A stretch of DNA of 53,863 bases from Opitutia bacterium UBA4506 (GTDB lineage: Bacteria > Verrucomicrobiota > Verrucomicrobiia > Opitutales > Puniceicoccaceae): NCBI GenBank assembly GCA_002388665.1, contig DGMY01000007.1, positions 1-53,863 on the forward strand, given 5' to 3'. The number at the start of each line of letters is the position of its first letter. The first letter of the stretch is position 1. Shown piece by piece: positions 1 to 9,130 of this stretch. A model generated the notes under the pieces. That model made no database searches. It saw nothing but the letters and a program-made list of their open reading frames with translations, and had not been told where the DNA came from. The translations under genes and the position numbers were made by a program.

Positions 1-6
1 TTAGGC

Positions 7-336
7 TCCCCACCTATGGGGGGGCAACGTAGCTGGGGCGTCCCGCCTCAGTTCCCCAACAGAGGAATCAGAAGCGGGACGCATCTGCCACTTTCACCAA
101 CAACGCAGAGGATATCGGGGAAGTGCTACTTATCGATCCCCACCTATGGGGGGGCAACGTAGCTGGGGCGTCCCGCCTCAGTTCCCCACCAGAGAAATCA
201 GAAGCGGGACGCATCTGCCACTTTCACCACCGACGCAGTGTAGGACTGGGACTCCCATGGTGGCTGGATTATCCAACAAGATTTGGTAACCTTTCCAACG
301 GATGGGACTGAGGCGGGACGCCTCAGCTACGTTGGG
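7..336. repeat. Hairpin repeat, two tandem copies, MITE-like
   Basis: Two copies start at 8 and 138 (period 130 bp). Each carries the hairpin core CTGRGGCGTCCCGCCTCAG, whose canonical form is a palindrome with an 8-bp stem, and then a conserved tail containing GAAGCGGGACGCATCTGC. The second copy continues to 336 and ends with the core in inverted orientation (about 304-334 against about 155-187). It therefore looks like a roughly 180-bp element bounded by inverted repeats. Related copies lie near 2536, 5400 and 8626. No gene is visible in 1-322. Confidence 0.75.
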
Positions 337-2395
337 TAGAACGGCAGGAGTACACCTGACTTTCAAATGGATGAATCTCGAGCTCGGTAGTAATCTCAGC
401 GCCATCCTCAACTCTCTTCCAATGGAGACCTTTCATCGGCAGTTTATGAGAACTATCCGTGAAATTTTGCACAAAATAGTAGTCATGGTCAGAAGTTGAG
501 CGTCTCTGAATATTGATCCCCTCCGGATGTCGAAAAGGTACCACCGATTCCACAACCCCAGTGGTCTGAATTAGTTTATCATAAAATTGGCTCACGTCTT
601 CCGGACTCAGCCGAGCTCCGACGTAATAGGCTCGACCATCTCCGAATGTATTAACCGTAATCGCAGCACTCCCCGCATAAAAGTCGCTTGCAAACGTAGC
701 CAAAGCATCAGCTCCCTCCAAGTGTAAGACGCTGCAGACCTCGGACGCTGTCATCGAACCAGTTAAACCCAGCTCGTTCCTATCCGCAGGATCGATCTTG
801 CGAACCTCATCGGAGTGTAGGCAATCCTGCTCCTCATCCACGATACCAAACACCTCGCGCAGACCATTCCCCGGAAAACCCCCAGTGTAGCACAGGTTCG
901 TATCGTTTGTAATACCGGTGTAGTGGGTCGCTACTACGGTGCCTCCACGTCTGACAAATTCTGTCAGTCGACTCGTGAAATCATCGGTCAGTGCCCATGT
1001 CTGGGGAAGAATGAGTAGGTCGTATGCACTAAAATCTTGTTCTCTTCGCAAGACGTCCACCGAAATTGAGCGTTTCCATAACGACTGGTAGTGGTCCACC
1101 GCCACGCGCTGGTAGGCGTCATTTTCTGAAGCCGGTCCTCGGCTGGTTTCAAAATTCCAACGCACCTCCCAATCAAATATGAGCGCAGCTCGAGCTCGCA
1201 CACGGCTACCCAGAACCGGCGTCAGTTTTGTATAAAGCGCACCCAGTTCCACTACGGATCGAAACACACGGTTTTGCTCGTTCTGATCATGATCCACCAC
1301 GGCTCCATGAAACTTTTCAAATCCGCCGCGACCCTTTCGCCATTGAAAATAGCAAGTTCCCTCTGCTCCGTGGGCAATCGCCTGAAGCATTTCCAGACGA
1401 TGCATTCCCGGCCGTTTGAGGCGATTCGGTTTAATCCACTGTGGATGGCCGGGGCAGCTCTCCATTAAAAACCAAGGCTTTCCCGGTTTGAAACATCGGT
1501 ACAGGTCGTGCTTCAATGCGATCCGGGCCGCCTGCTCAACCAGTTTGGTATCGTCTGGATCAAATCGTGGATACTGATCATCAGATACCACATCGACGAA
1601 CTGACTAAGATAGCCGTAGTCGATCCTCGGACTGAGAGTCATGAAATTCGTCGTGCAGGGAATTTCGGGAGAAAACGCTTTGAGGGGTTGAGTTTCAAAC
1701 TGGTAGAAATCGCCAATCTGCCAAGAGTTAAAGCGAAGCCAGTCGACCTGCATCCCATCAAGACTGGCATCCCCGGGATGAATCTCATCCCAAGCGGTGA
1801 AGGTATGATTCCAAAAGGTACTCCACCAAGCTCGATTGAGTGAATCCAAATCACCATACCTCTTCTCAAGCCATTGGTAGAAGGCATTCAAACAACCATC
1901 GCAGTAACAGTGACCTTGATACTCATTGGAAACGTGCCACATTCCCAATGCGGGATGATTTCCAAATCGTCGACCCAACTCGGTATTTATCGATCTCACC
2001 TTCTCCCGAAAAATCCGAGAGGACCAGCAGTGGTTATGGCGTCGAGTGTGAGGATCCCGTAGGCCGAGTGCATTCACTCGCCGAATCTCGGGATAACGTT
2101 TTGACATCCATGCCGGCTTGCTCCCGGACGGAGTGGCTAAAATCACTTTATTTCCCTGACTCGCCATCCGGTCCATGATCCCTTGAAGCCAGTCGAATCG
2201 ATAGTTTCCTTCTTCCGGTTCGTATGAGGTCCATGCGAAGATACCTAGTGCAAATGTATTGCATCCAGCCACCCGCATTAGCCTGAAATCTTCGTCAATC
2301 ACTTCAGGCACATCCAGCCATTGGTCAGGATTGTAATCGGCGCCATGAAGGATCTTTTGAAAATTCCTAATAATCGTTTCGGGTTCTGGCTTCAT
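323..2395 (-). CDS. GH42 family beta-galactosidase
   Basis: Predicted cytoplasmic glycoside hydrolase of family 42, hydrolysing terminal beta-galactosides; 690 residues, normal for the family. The TIM barrel opens with HGADYNPDQW (residues 17-26). The acid/base Glu is in WHVSNEYQG (Glu158) and the nucleophile is in FLMESCPGHP (Glu312). An N-terminal extension is possible (start at 2482), but the ATG at 2395 places the family motif close to the N-terminus, as usual, so I prefer it. No signal peptide is seen, so the substrate is probably an imported oligosaccharide. The gene stands alone, with hairpin repeats on both sides. Family assignment is firm; exact substrate is inference. Confidence 0.93.
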   Translation of the reverse strand: MKPEPETIIRNFQKILHGADYNPDQWLDVPEVIDEDFRLMRVAGCNTFALGIFAWTSYEPEEGNYRFDWLQGIMDRMASQGNKVILATPSGSKPAWMSKRYPEIRRVNALGLRDPHTRRHNHCWSSRIFREKVRSINTELGRRFGNHPALGMWHVSNEYQGHCYCDGCLNAFYQWLEKRYGDLDSLNRAWWSTFWNHTFTAWDEIHPGDASLDGMQVDWLRFNSWQIGDFYQFETQPLKAFSPEIPCTTNFMTLSPRIDYGYLSQFVDVVSDDQYPRFDPDDTKLVEQAARIALKHDLYRCFKPGKPWFLMESCPGHPQWIKPNRLKRPGMHRLEMLQAIAHGAEGTCYFQWRKGRGGFEKFHGAVVDHDQNEQNRVFRSVVELGALYTKLTPVLGSRVRARAALIFDWEVRWNFETSRGPASENDAYQRVAVDHYQSLWKRSISVDVLRREQDFSAYDLLILPQTWALTDDFTSRLTEFVRRGGTVVATHYTGITNDTNLCYTGGFPGNGLREVFGIVDEEQDCLHSDEVRKIDPADRNELGLTGSMTASEVCSVLHLEGADALATFASDFYAGSAAITVNTFGDGRAYYVGARLSPEDVSQFYDKLIQTTGVVESVVPFRHPEGINIQRRSTSDHDYYFVQNFTDSSHKLPMKGLHWKRVEDGAEITTELEIHPFESQVYSCRSTQRS

Positions 2396-2535
2396 AATAA
2401 ACAGAAGATGGACAGCAAGGGGGGGATACCAACCTGCTCTATTGCCTTTGACAGTAAAGAGTAAAAAAGTGGAACCATTCAAATCATTGAATTAATTACT
2501 TCCGAATGCCATGCCAATTGGTCGGTATGAAATAC

Positions 2536-2660
2536 TGATCGGCATCCGGCCAGGGGCACCCATGGTTGCTGTGTTTTCCGGCAGGTTCTGGTAGCCTTTC
2601 CCTCAGTCCCCTGAGAGGAATCTGAGCCGGTACACCTCAGCTACGGTAGGAGGAATGACT
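2536..2660. repeat. Hairpin repeat copy (right half, degenerate)
   Basis: Within the 413-bp gap 2396-2808. It matches the right half of the element at 240-336: a CCCATGGTTGCTG-like block, a GGTAGCCTTTCC-like block and the inverted core ending in CCTCAGCTACGG. The core palindrome is decayed. Nothing else is recognised in this gap apart from the upstream region of the gene at 2809. Confidence 0.6.
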
Positions 2661-2808
2661 GATTCATGAGATCGAAAACACCAGTCGAATTCGATTCCTG
2701 AAGGAAGTGAGCATGAATCTATTTGTTATTTGGCTGGCATGGAAGCGCCACCTAGCCCACTCTGCACCCGCCGACCCTAAGCTGTCCTAAACCTAATAAG
2801 AAAAAATT

Positions 2809-4266
2809 ATGAGCGACGAAGAGAAGCAGACTGATGCCAGCAACCACGAACCTAACTCGAGCATCGGCCAAAGCCGTCGCAAGTTTTTAAAAACCGGTGC
2901 GCTCGGCGCGGCAGCCGCTTCCATGGGTGTTCCCAAGGTGGGGTCAGCCAAAGAAAGTGCCCCTGCAGAGACGAACCCCTACGGCCCCAACCCTGGCGGT
3001 GGAATCAGCCTCCCCAAGGACGACTATCGTCCGTGGCCCGCGATAAAGAATAACAATTTCTATATGCCGGGTTCTGAGGTTCTCCCGAAGAACGAAATGC
3101 GGATCTCGTTTCTCGGCAGTACGCCATGGCCTCCAACACAGTTGCAGTCCGGCACATCGATTCTCGTCGAGCTCGGAACCGGCGAAGACCAGCCCCGCCG
3201 CTTCTTCTTCGACATGGGGAACGGGAGTATTCGCAACGCCATCGCGATGCAGGTGCCCGCTCCCCTGATCAACGACGTCTTTCTCACCCACCTCCACGCC
3301 GACCACTACGCCGATTTGCCCTACATGTACCCCTTCCGCGCGTTTTCGGGAGGATTCAACCCGCTTCGCGTCTACGGTCCCTCGGGGCGCACTCCCGAGC
3401 TGGGCACCAAGCACATGATTAAGCACATGCGCGAAATGAATCGCTGGCATGAGGAAAACTTCAACGCCTGCCCGATCGGAGACGGGTTCGAGATCGATGT
3501 AACCGAGTTCGACTGGAAGCAACGAAATGGCATCGTGTACGACAAGGATGGGGTCACCGTCCGCTCCTGGCCCCGCTCTCACGTCAAGGATGGCGCGGTC
3601 GCGTACCGACTCGATTGGGAAGAGGCCGACCTCTCCTTCGTCTTCACCGGGGATGGCCGCCCCGATGAGCTTTCGGCGGAATACGGAAAAGGTGCCGACG
3701 TGTTTGTCTCCGAAGGTACGATCGACGTCCCCTCTCTCTCCGCGATGAAGCTTGGCGCTCCGCCGGAACTCTGGGAATACACGATCGATATCTACCACAC
3801 GATGTACTACGCCGCCGGATACCTCTTCAAGCAAACTCAGCCACGGATGGCTGCGATTTGCCACTATGAGTATGCTGGCGAAGCGCTCGCCGCGGAGTCC
3901 GTTGCCGAGGTGCGCGCCAATTGGGATGGTCTATTCATGTTTGGCGGTCCCGATGTGCAAGTGATCAATGTCACCAAGGATGCGATCTGGTCGCGCGAGG
4001 CGCTCATGCCCGATGGGGCGGCACCGGCAGCAATGGACCCACGCTGGTTCCTCAAGCCCGGAGAAAAACTTCCCGAGACGATGTCTCTACCCACTCCAAA
4101 GATCCCCCGCGAGAAGCAGCAGGAACAATTTTTGCGAGATCTCGAGATTGACCCGAAGAAATACTATCCGGCCGACGTTTATCGCAAACCCGTGCAGAAA
4201 TGGCCCGGAGTCACCTTAAATCCGCGCGAGATGCTGGAAGCCCGGGGAATCAAGGTCGACTCCTGA
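2809..4266 (+). CDS. Tat-exported MBL-fold metallo-hydrolase (GntH-like)
   Basis: Metallo-beta-lactamase-fold hydrolase of 485 residues. The N-terminus has a twin-arginine signal (SRRKFLKTG, residues 22-30, followed by an Ala-rich hydrophobic stretch), so export in folded form with metal loaded is expected. The metal site is HLHADH (residues 161-166), with further ligands likely in the RSHVKDGA and FTGDGRPDE segments. Overall organisation resembles the family named for guanitoxin biosynthesis protein GntH, as I remember it. Membership does not imply toxin synthesis, and the real substrate is unknown. The stop is 3 bp before the COG0523 GTPase start, so the two are almost certainly co-transcribed. 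That suggests metal delivery to this enzyme. Confidence 0.85.
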   Translation: MSDEEKQTDASNHEPNSSIGQSRRKFLKTGALGAAAASMGVPKVGSAKESAPAETNPYGPNPGGGISLPKDDYRPWPAIKNNNFYMPGSEVLPKNEMRISFLGSTPWPPTQLQSGTSILVELGTGEDQPRRFFFDMGNGSIRNAIAMQVPAPLINDVFLTHLHADHYADLPYMYPFRAFSGGFNPLRVYGPSGRTPELGTKHMIKHMREMNRWHEENFNACPIGDGFEIDVTEFDWKQRNGIVYDKDGVTVRSWPRSHVKDGAVAYRLDWEEADLSFVFTGDGRPDELSAEYGKGADVFVSEGTIDVPSLSAMKLGAPPELWEYTIDIYHTMYYAAGYLFKQTQPRMAAICHYEYAGEALAAESVAEVRANWDGLFMFGGPDVQVINVTKDAIWSREALMPDGAAPAAMDPRWFLKPGEKLPETMSLPTPKIPREKQQEQFLRDLEIDPKKYYPADVYRKPVQKWPGVTLNPREMLEARGIKVDS

Positions 4267-4269
4267 TCG

Positions 4270-5358
4270 ATGAACTCCGCAGACCGACCGATACTCGCCC
4301 CAGCGCCAAGAACCGAAACGATTGAGATTCCCGGACGCCCCCCCGTTCCGGTCACTCTCCTCACAGGCTTTCTTGGTTCGGGCAAAACGACGCTCCTCAA
4401 CCGGATTCTCAACGGTGATCACGGTCTTCGCATTGGCGTGCTGATCAATGACTTTGGCGCGATCAACATCGATGCAGAATTGGTGGATGGGGTCGAAGAG
4501 AATACAATCAACCTGACCAACGGTTGCGTCTGCTGCGAGATCCGCGACGACCTCATCCTCTCGATGGAGAAGATGCTCACGGGTGAAAAGGTGATCGACT
4601 ATGTTCTCCTCGAAGCCAGCGGGGTCTCCGACCCCGAGAGCATCGTCATGACGTTTCTCGACAAGAAATACGAGAAGCTCCTCCGGCTCGACAGCATTAC
4701 CTGCCTCGTCGATGCCGAGGCGGTATTCACCCATGGCGATGACACTGAACTCTCTACGCTAAAGATGAGGCAAATCGCCTTTGCTGACATGGTTGTACTC
4801 AACAAGATCGACCTCGTCGGTCCGGATCATATCGAGGTGATCAAAGAATGGATCGGGCACTATCTCGACCGGATCCGGATCGTCGAAGCAACGCGCTGTG
4901 ATGTCCCTCTGGAAATCCTGCTAGCGGTGGGCCGCTTCGACCCGGCCCACACGATCTCCCAGATAAATTTCAGCCCCGATGAAACTCACAACCATAGTCA
5001 CATCCACAGTCATGACCATGGAAACGATCACGGACATTCCCACACCTCAGCCCGCCAAACGTTCAAGACATGGAGTTTCGAAACTGATCAACCTTTTTCC
5101 CATGAAGCGCTCGGCAAAATGGTGAGAAGGGAGCTACCGGCGTCAATCTATCGCTGCAAAGGGATCGTCTACGTCGCAGATGCCCCAAAAAAGCGGCACA
5201 GCCTGCAAGCCGTAGGACGCCGCACGGAACTTACTCCCCTCGATGATTGGGGAGACCGCAGGCCTTGCAGCCAGATCGTCGCAATCGGATCGGAAATCGA
5301 TGAGGACGCACTAATCGAGCAGTTTAAAGCCTGCCAAACAGTGCCAAGCCAACCGTAG
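4270..5358 (+). CDS. COG0523 (CobW/ZigA-type) metallochaperone GTPase
   Basis: G3E-family P-loop GTPase, 362 residues. Visible motifs are Walker A GFLGSGKTT (residues 33-41), the metal-binding CVCC (86-89), NKID for guanine specificity (near 178), and a His-rich linker (about 238-259) alternating H with S, D, G and N. A C-terminal CobW_C domain follows. Members insert or deliver zinc or other metals to client proteins. The 3-bp spacing to the upstream MBL-fold gene makes that enzyme the obvious candidate client. Whether the metal is Zn, Fe or Co cannot be read from sequence. Expression is likely coupled to the upstream gene; no Zur box was recognised. Confidence 0.92.
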   Translation: MNSADRPILAPAPRTETIEIPGRPPVPVTLLTGFLGSGKTTLLNRILNGDHGLRIGVLINDFGAINIDAELVDGVEENTINLTNGCVCCEIRDDLILSMEKMLTGEKVIDYVLLEASGVSDPESIVMTFLDKKYEKLLRLDSITCLVDAEAVFTHGDDTELSTLKMRQIAFADMVVLNKIDLVGPDHIEVIKEWIGHYLDRIRIVEATRCDVPLEILLAVGRFDPAHTISQINFSPDETHNHSHIHSHDHGNDHGHSHTSARQTFKTWSFETDQPFSHEALGKMVRRELPASIYRCKGIVYVADAPKKRHSLQAVGRRTELTPLDDWGDRRPCSQIVAIGSEIDEDALIEQFKACQTVPSQP

Positions 5359-5383
5359 GCAGGTCACCTGAAAGTGACATTCA

Positions 5384-5560
5384 GGGACACCCATCTACAA
5401 GAGTCGCCATAACGTAGCTGAGCCGTCCCGCCTCAGTTCCCTGGGAGAAATCAGAAGCGGGACGCATCTGCTACCTTCTCTACCGACGTAGTGGATAGCA
5501 GGGAAGTGCCGGTCCGGGACCCTCACGGTTGCTGAATCATCCGACACGGTCTCGCTATCG
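5384..5560. repeat. Hairpin repeat copy plus GGGACACCCAT motif
   Basis: The gap 5359-5720 holds GGGACACCCAT at 5384-5394. A copy of the hairpin element follows: AACGTAGCTGAG then CGTCCCGCCTCAG near 5412-5437, and GAAGCGGGACGCATCTGC near 5454-5471. A block similar to 240-280 (CACGGTTGCTGAATCATCC) comes after that. The inverted right-hand core is absent. Nothing else is recognised up to 5720. Confidence 0.65.
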
Positions 5561-5720
5561 ATCCAGAACTGTTTCTCTCCTCAGATTCATCAATTTATGA
5601 CTCGAAAATGAGGAAAATAGGAGCTTTGGTTCTGCGCGTTGATCCTACTTCGAGAACCTTACCAGCGATCGAAGATACTTCTTTCCGGTCTACGGAGCTA
5701 CCGCACAACCCCTGACAATA

Positions 5721-6221
5721 ATGAAAATCGAAGTCGTCTCATATCGCCCGGAATGGTCAGTTGCTTTCGAAAGGGAAAAAGAAGCGATACTAGCGTTGGA
5801 CATAGCTGGAATAGCCAACATCCATCACATCGGGAGCACAGCGGTAGAATTACTTTCAGCCAAACCGATCATCGACATCATGATCGAAGCCCAGTCATTG
5901 GAAGGGCTCGACTTGAACAAAGATAAATTTGAGTCAATCGGATATGAAGTAATGGGAGAATTCGGAATGGAAGGAAGAAGGTACTATCGAAAGGGAGGAG
6001 AGAACCGAACCCACCAGATACATGCGTTTAAAACATCCGATCCAAATCTCGCTAGGCATCTAGTTTTCCGAGACTACCTCAAACAGAATCCATCCATAAG
6101 AAATGAATATGGAGAGCTAAAGATCCAAGTGGCCTCAACCTGTGAGCATGACATTGAGCGCTACTGTGATGGCAAAAACGACTTCATCAAATTTCACGAA
6201 GCCAGAGCGCTGAAGCGCTAA
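5721..6221 (+). CDS. GrpB family protein (UPF0157)
   Basis: 166 residues, typical length for the GrpB/UPF0157 family, which has a nucleotidyltransferase-like fold and is often fused to or near CoaE elsewhere. Recognisable features are the N-terminal VVSYRPEWSVAFEREKEAI, the HHIGSTAVE signature (residues 34-42), the following KPIIDIMIEA, and C-terminal FRDYLKQNP. Biochemical role is not established. The ATG at 5721 starts directly at the conserved N-terminus. Its stop codon lies in the same frame as the following pseudogene. Confidence 0.88.
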   Translation: MKIEVVSYRPEWSVAFEREKEAILALDIAGIANIHHIGSTAVELLSAKPIIDIMIEAQSLEGLDLNKDKFESIGYEVMGEFGMEGRRYYRKGGENRTHQIHAFKTSDPNLARHLVFRDYLKQNPSIRNEYGELKIQVASTCEHDIERYCDGKNDFIKFHEARALKR

Positions 6222-7130
6222 AGCCGAGCATCTCTGGATACGGGACACCCAGAACACGATATCCGCATCGGTAACCTAGCGGGCCAAGGCTCACGCACGC
6301 CGGAATATATTTCGCAAATCCTCCCCCACGGAATTGAGTTTTTTCAAATCAATTTCTGGCAGACGCTGGAAGATGTAAATTTCGAGCAATTAGCCCCGGA
6401 GATTGAAGCCGTTCTCAAAGGCAGTAACGCCATCGTTTCCTCGCTCGGAATGTTTGGGAATCCACTCGAAACCGACGAAGCGACCGAAGAATCGAGGAAG
6501 GGCTGGGAAGCTAGCATCGACCTCGCTCACCTATTCGGGATCGACCTGGTCAGGAGTTTTGCGGGACGCAAACGCAATGTACCAGTACCCCAATCGATCG
6601 AAAGGTATCGCGATGTATTTGAACCACTCGCCGAGCGTGCGGCATCCAAGGGTGTGCGGATCGCTTTCGAGAATTGCCCGATGGGCGGCAGTTGGGAGAG
6701 CGGCGACTGGAATATTGCGTTTGATCCGATGGCTTGGGACTTGATGTTCGACGCTGTCGATGCCGATAACGTGGGACTCGAATGGGAACCGTGCCGCCAG
6801 ATGACTCAGCTCATCGATCCGATGCCTCAGCTAAAAATATATATGCCGAAGATTTTCCACGTCCACGGAAAAGACTCTACGATCCATCGCGATGCGCTGG
6901 CGAAATACGGTGCTTTCGGACCAAGGTCCGTCGTAGAACACCGTAACCCGGTTATTGGGGATAGCAATTGGACCAACATCATCAGCCAATTGCGCCGTGG
7001 TGGGTATAAGGGCACCATCGATATCGAGGTTTAGAACGACCCAGTTTATCGGAAGGATCTGGAAATGACCGTTCAGGTTCATGCCCTCCACTACCTCAAT
7101 GGATGCAGGGGAAACTATGTCCCAAATCCT
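6222..7130 (+). pseudogene. Sugar phosphate isomerase/epimerase, start lost and in-frame stop
   Basis: A TIM-barrel isomerase/epimerase (AP-endonuclease-2 superfamily) is readable in one frame. It begins DIRIGNLAGQGSRTPEYISQ (from about 6258), runs through IAFENCPMGGSWESGDWNIA and ends at KGTIDIEV. Two defects are visible. There is no ATG, GTG or TTG between the grpB stop (6219-6221) and Met at 6450, although family-like sequence starts about 65 codons earlier. A TAG at 7032-7034 interrupts the frame, after which family-like sequence continues: NDPVYRKDLEMTVQVHALHY and CRGNYVPNP. A TGG to TAG change is the simplest explanation. The frame then runs on to 7304 without a normal ending. A truncated 194-residue protein from 6450 is possible but unlikely to fold. 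Confidence 0.8.
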
Positions 7131-7396
7131 GGGTATTCTGATCGCAGAAATTCACGCAACAATTCGAACCTAGCTGTTTTTCGGGATCGCCACTCAATGC
7201 CGCCCCGATCAGCCAGGAAACGGATACACTTCGGGGAAATTGTGGTAACCTCACCCAACTCCGAGCGAACTCGAAACGAAGGCTTCCCCACCCCCGGCGA
7301 TTGATCACGAATTGTGGTCAGGTGGACTTGCGATCCATTGCGAATATGACCAGATAACGTTGAAAAGAGGGAGAAATTCCGATCAAAACGCTAGAG

Positions 7397-7636
7397 GTGA
7401 ATCCGTCTCCCAGTCAGTTTCCAAAGATTATGATCACAGTAGCTTCGATACTGCTGCTGTTGATGGTATCGACTCTCTATGTGGGACTACCATTCAATCT
7501 CATCATTACTCTGATCTACGGCTATAATGCCCTGAAACGAGTGGTGAAATGGGAATCCCAAAGGTCGGATCGAACCTCAATCCATCCCTTCCAAAATCAC
7601 GCAAGCGAGGACGATAGTAATGAGAGCAAAGATTAA
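7397..7636 (+). CDS. Small membrane protein, unknown
   Basis: Possible 79-residue protein from GTG 7397; an internal ATG at 7430 would give 68 residues. It has one or two hydrophobic segments (ITVASILLLLMVSTLYVGLP, then FNLIITLIYGYNAL), followed by a basic and then acidic hydrophilic tail. No family is recognised. No clear ribosome binding site distinguishes the starts. The organised hydrophobic profile is the only support. The stretch between the pseudogene and this ORF contains nothing I recognise. Confidence 0.45.
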   Translation: MNPSPSQFPKIMITVASILLLLMVSTLYVGLPFNLIITLIYGYNALKRVVKWESQRSDRTSIHPFQNHASEDDSNESKD

Positions 7637-7638
7637 CT

Positions 7639-8352
7639 CTATCGACGATTCCTAGATCTCAACGCTACAGCAATGAAGCCTGCGATACCGATCAGAGCGG
7701 CAGAAGAAGGCTCAGGAATAGCGGTGAACTCTAGCGTGGGCCGCCACGCTTCCGTAGCGTTTTCAGAGGAGGCGAAATTAAAGGCGGGTCCCGGATCCGG
7801 CTGATTACTGGAAATTGCAATCACAGTGATGGTGTTGTCGCTCTGCAGGTAGGTGGATAACGTGGAAATAGTGAACTGGTATTGAGTGCCCGCTGCTGTG
7901 CTCGCGGGAATACTATCAGTTTCACCAAGTAATGAGGTTTCATCGGATTCAAGCCCCCTGATCCCCGATCCGCCTGTATCATTACCCGGAGCATTACTCC
8001 AAGTAATCGTACTTTCGGTCCACGTAGGAGCGGTAACTCCGGTGTCGTCTAATGCATAAAGTGCTAACTTGAAACTAGTGTCTGCCGATGTCGTTGTGGC
8101 CAGAGTGAGAGTGACGGTCCCCGACTGCGAGAGATCCGCGTCCATACCGTTGAGATCGAACTTAAGCCACGATTTTCGGATGTTGTTACTTGCATTTTTG
8201 ACAACAAGATTCCCGTCAGCGTTTTGCACAGTGGAGCTCGCACTATTTAGCACATAGTTATCGTCCACAGCCACAATCGTCGCGGATTGAACTGACTGAG
8301 CGGCAAAAATAGTGGCGAGAACGCCCAGAGAGAGTAAGGGATATTTTTTCAT
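7639..8352 (-). CDS. PEP-CTERM sorted DNRLRE/CBM-like surface protein
   Basis: 237 residues. N-terminal signal peptide (KKYPLLSLGVLATIFAAQ, cleavage near AQSVQSA). A central beta-rich domain resembles the DNRLRE/CBM96 type: the IVAVDDNYVLNS start, KSWLKFDLNG, TWTESTITWSNAPG and FASSENATEAWRPTLEF motifs. It ends in a PEP-CTERM sorting tail: IPEPSS, a hydrophobic helix, then RSRNRR. The tail implies export and processing by an exosortase encoded elsewhere. DNRLRE domains are associated with polysaccharide binding in surface proteins; the ligand is unknown. Confidence 0.85.
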   Translation of the reverse strand: MKKYPLLSLGVLATIFAAQSVQSATIVAVDDNYVLNSASSTVQNADGNLVVKNASNNIRKSWLKFDLNGMDADLSQSGTVTLTLATTTSADTSFKLALYALDDTGVTAPTWTESTITWSNAPGNDTGGSGIRGLESDETSLLGETDSIPASTAAGTQYQFTISTLSTYLQSDNTITVIAISSNQPDPGPAFNFASSENATEAWRPTLEFTAIPEPSSAALIGIAGFIAVALRSRNRR

Positions 8353-9130
8353 GACTGCTTTCTTCTTTCGGCAATGAATCCAGAGGAACTGAGACCAATG
8401 GCCGAATTAGGGTGAGAGTTCGTGTAGGCAACGGAGAAATCCTGAAAACTAAACTTAATGGAATATACTCAGAAAATTAGAATTTTCAATGAGGCCCGTG
8501 GAGGATTTACCGAGTTAACCTATTCAAAAAGAGAAAAAACAGGGGATTCCCCCACTCTCACGACTACCAAGAACCGAGCTCATGAGCGGAGTTCGGGAGA
8601 AGTTCGGGACACCCAAGCAAATATCTCCCCACAACGTAGCTGGGGCGGCCCGCCTCAGTTCCCCAACAGATGAACCAGAAGCTTCCCGCCTCAGCCACGT
8701 TGTTGGTTTGAAAAATTCACGAAACAAAGCGGCTCGCTCTAAAGGACTGTAGAGGAGGTTGGAGTCGGTTATTTCTGTTGAAGTCGTTGATCTTCAGAAG
8801 AGAACAGTCGTCGGACTGGGAATTGGCGAAAACCACAGGCCTTTGGCCCGGCGCTTCCTGGAAATCAGGAACTTGACTCTTCAAAATCTGGCGGAGACAA
8901 ACCCTGTTATCTTGAATCTGGATTTCCATTCATTCGGTACTATCAGCGTTAGCATGATGACTCTCCTTCATGAATGCAGAAAATCTCGATATTTTGGCTC
9001 TGCCGTGTTGCGATATGATCAGACAGTTGAAGTCTGCAGGTGATCAAATTTTGGACCATACTCTGCCATCTTTCAGTACTTTGCGAAGCGAACATCAAAT
9101 CAATCAAGAACCTAGAACCGTAGCTAACCA
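8353..9130. other. Intergenic region with short hairpin-repeat copy
   Basis: This 778-bp gap holds GGGACACCCA at 8606-8615 and a compact copy of the hairpin repeat at about 8631-8706. In that copy, left and right cores (ACGTAGCTGGGGCGGCCCGC and CCTCAGCCACGTTG) are separated by only about 40 bp, as if the element had an internal deletion. A weak open frame at 8759-9043 (94 codons, TTG start directly after AGGAGG) has a faint STAS-like pattern (NPVILNLDFHSFGTISVS), but I do not call it a gene. Confidence 0.5.

Noticed and set aside
2809..4266. Guanitoxin biosynthesis cluster
   Set aside because: Only the GntH-like fold is present; no other gene of such a pathway is seen around it.
6403..6744. 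113-codon + strand frame starting with Met-Lys
   Set aside because: It is a shadow of the isomerase pseudogene in another frame; the family-like protein reads in the frame of 6450.
8759..9043. 94-codon open frame with faint STAS-like pattern
   Set aside because: TTG start directly abuts the only ribosome-site-like sequence, similarity is faint, and there is no supporting context.
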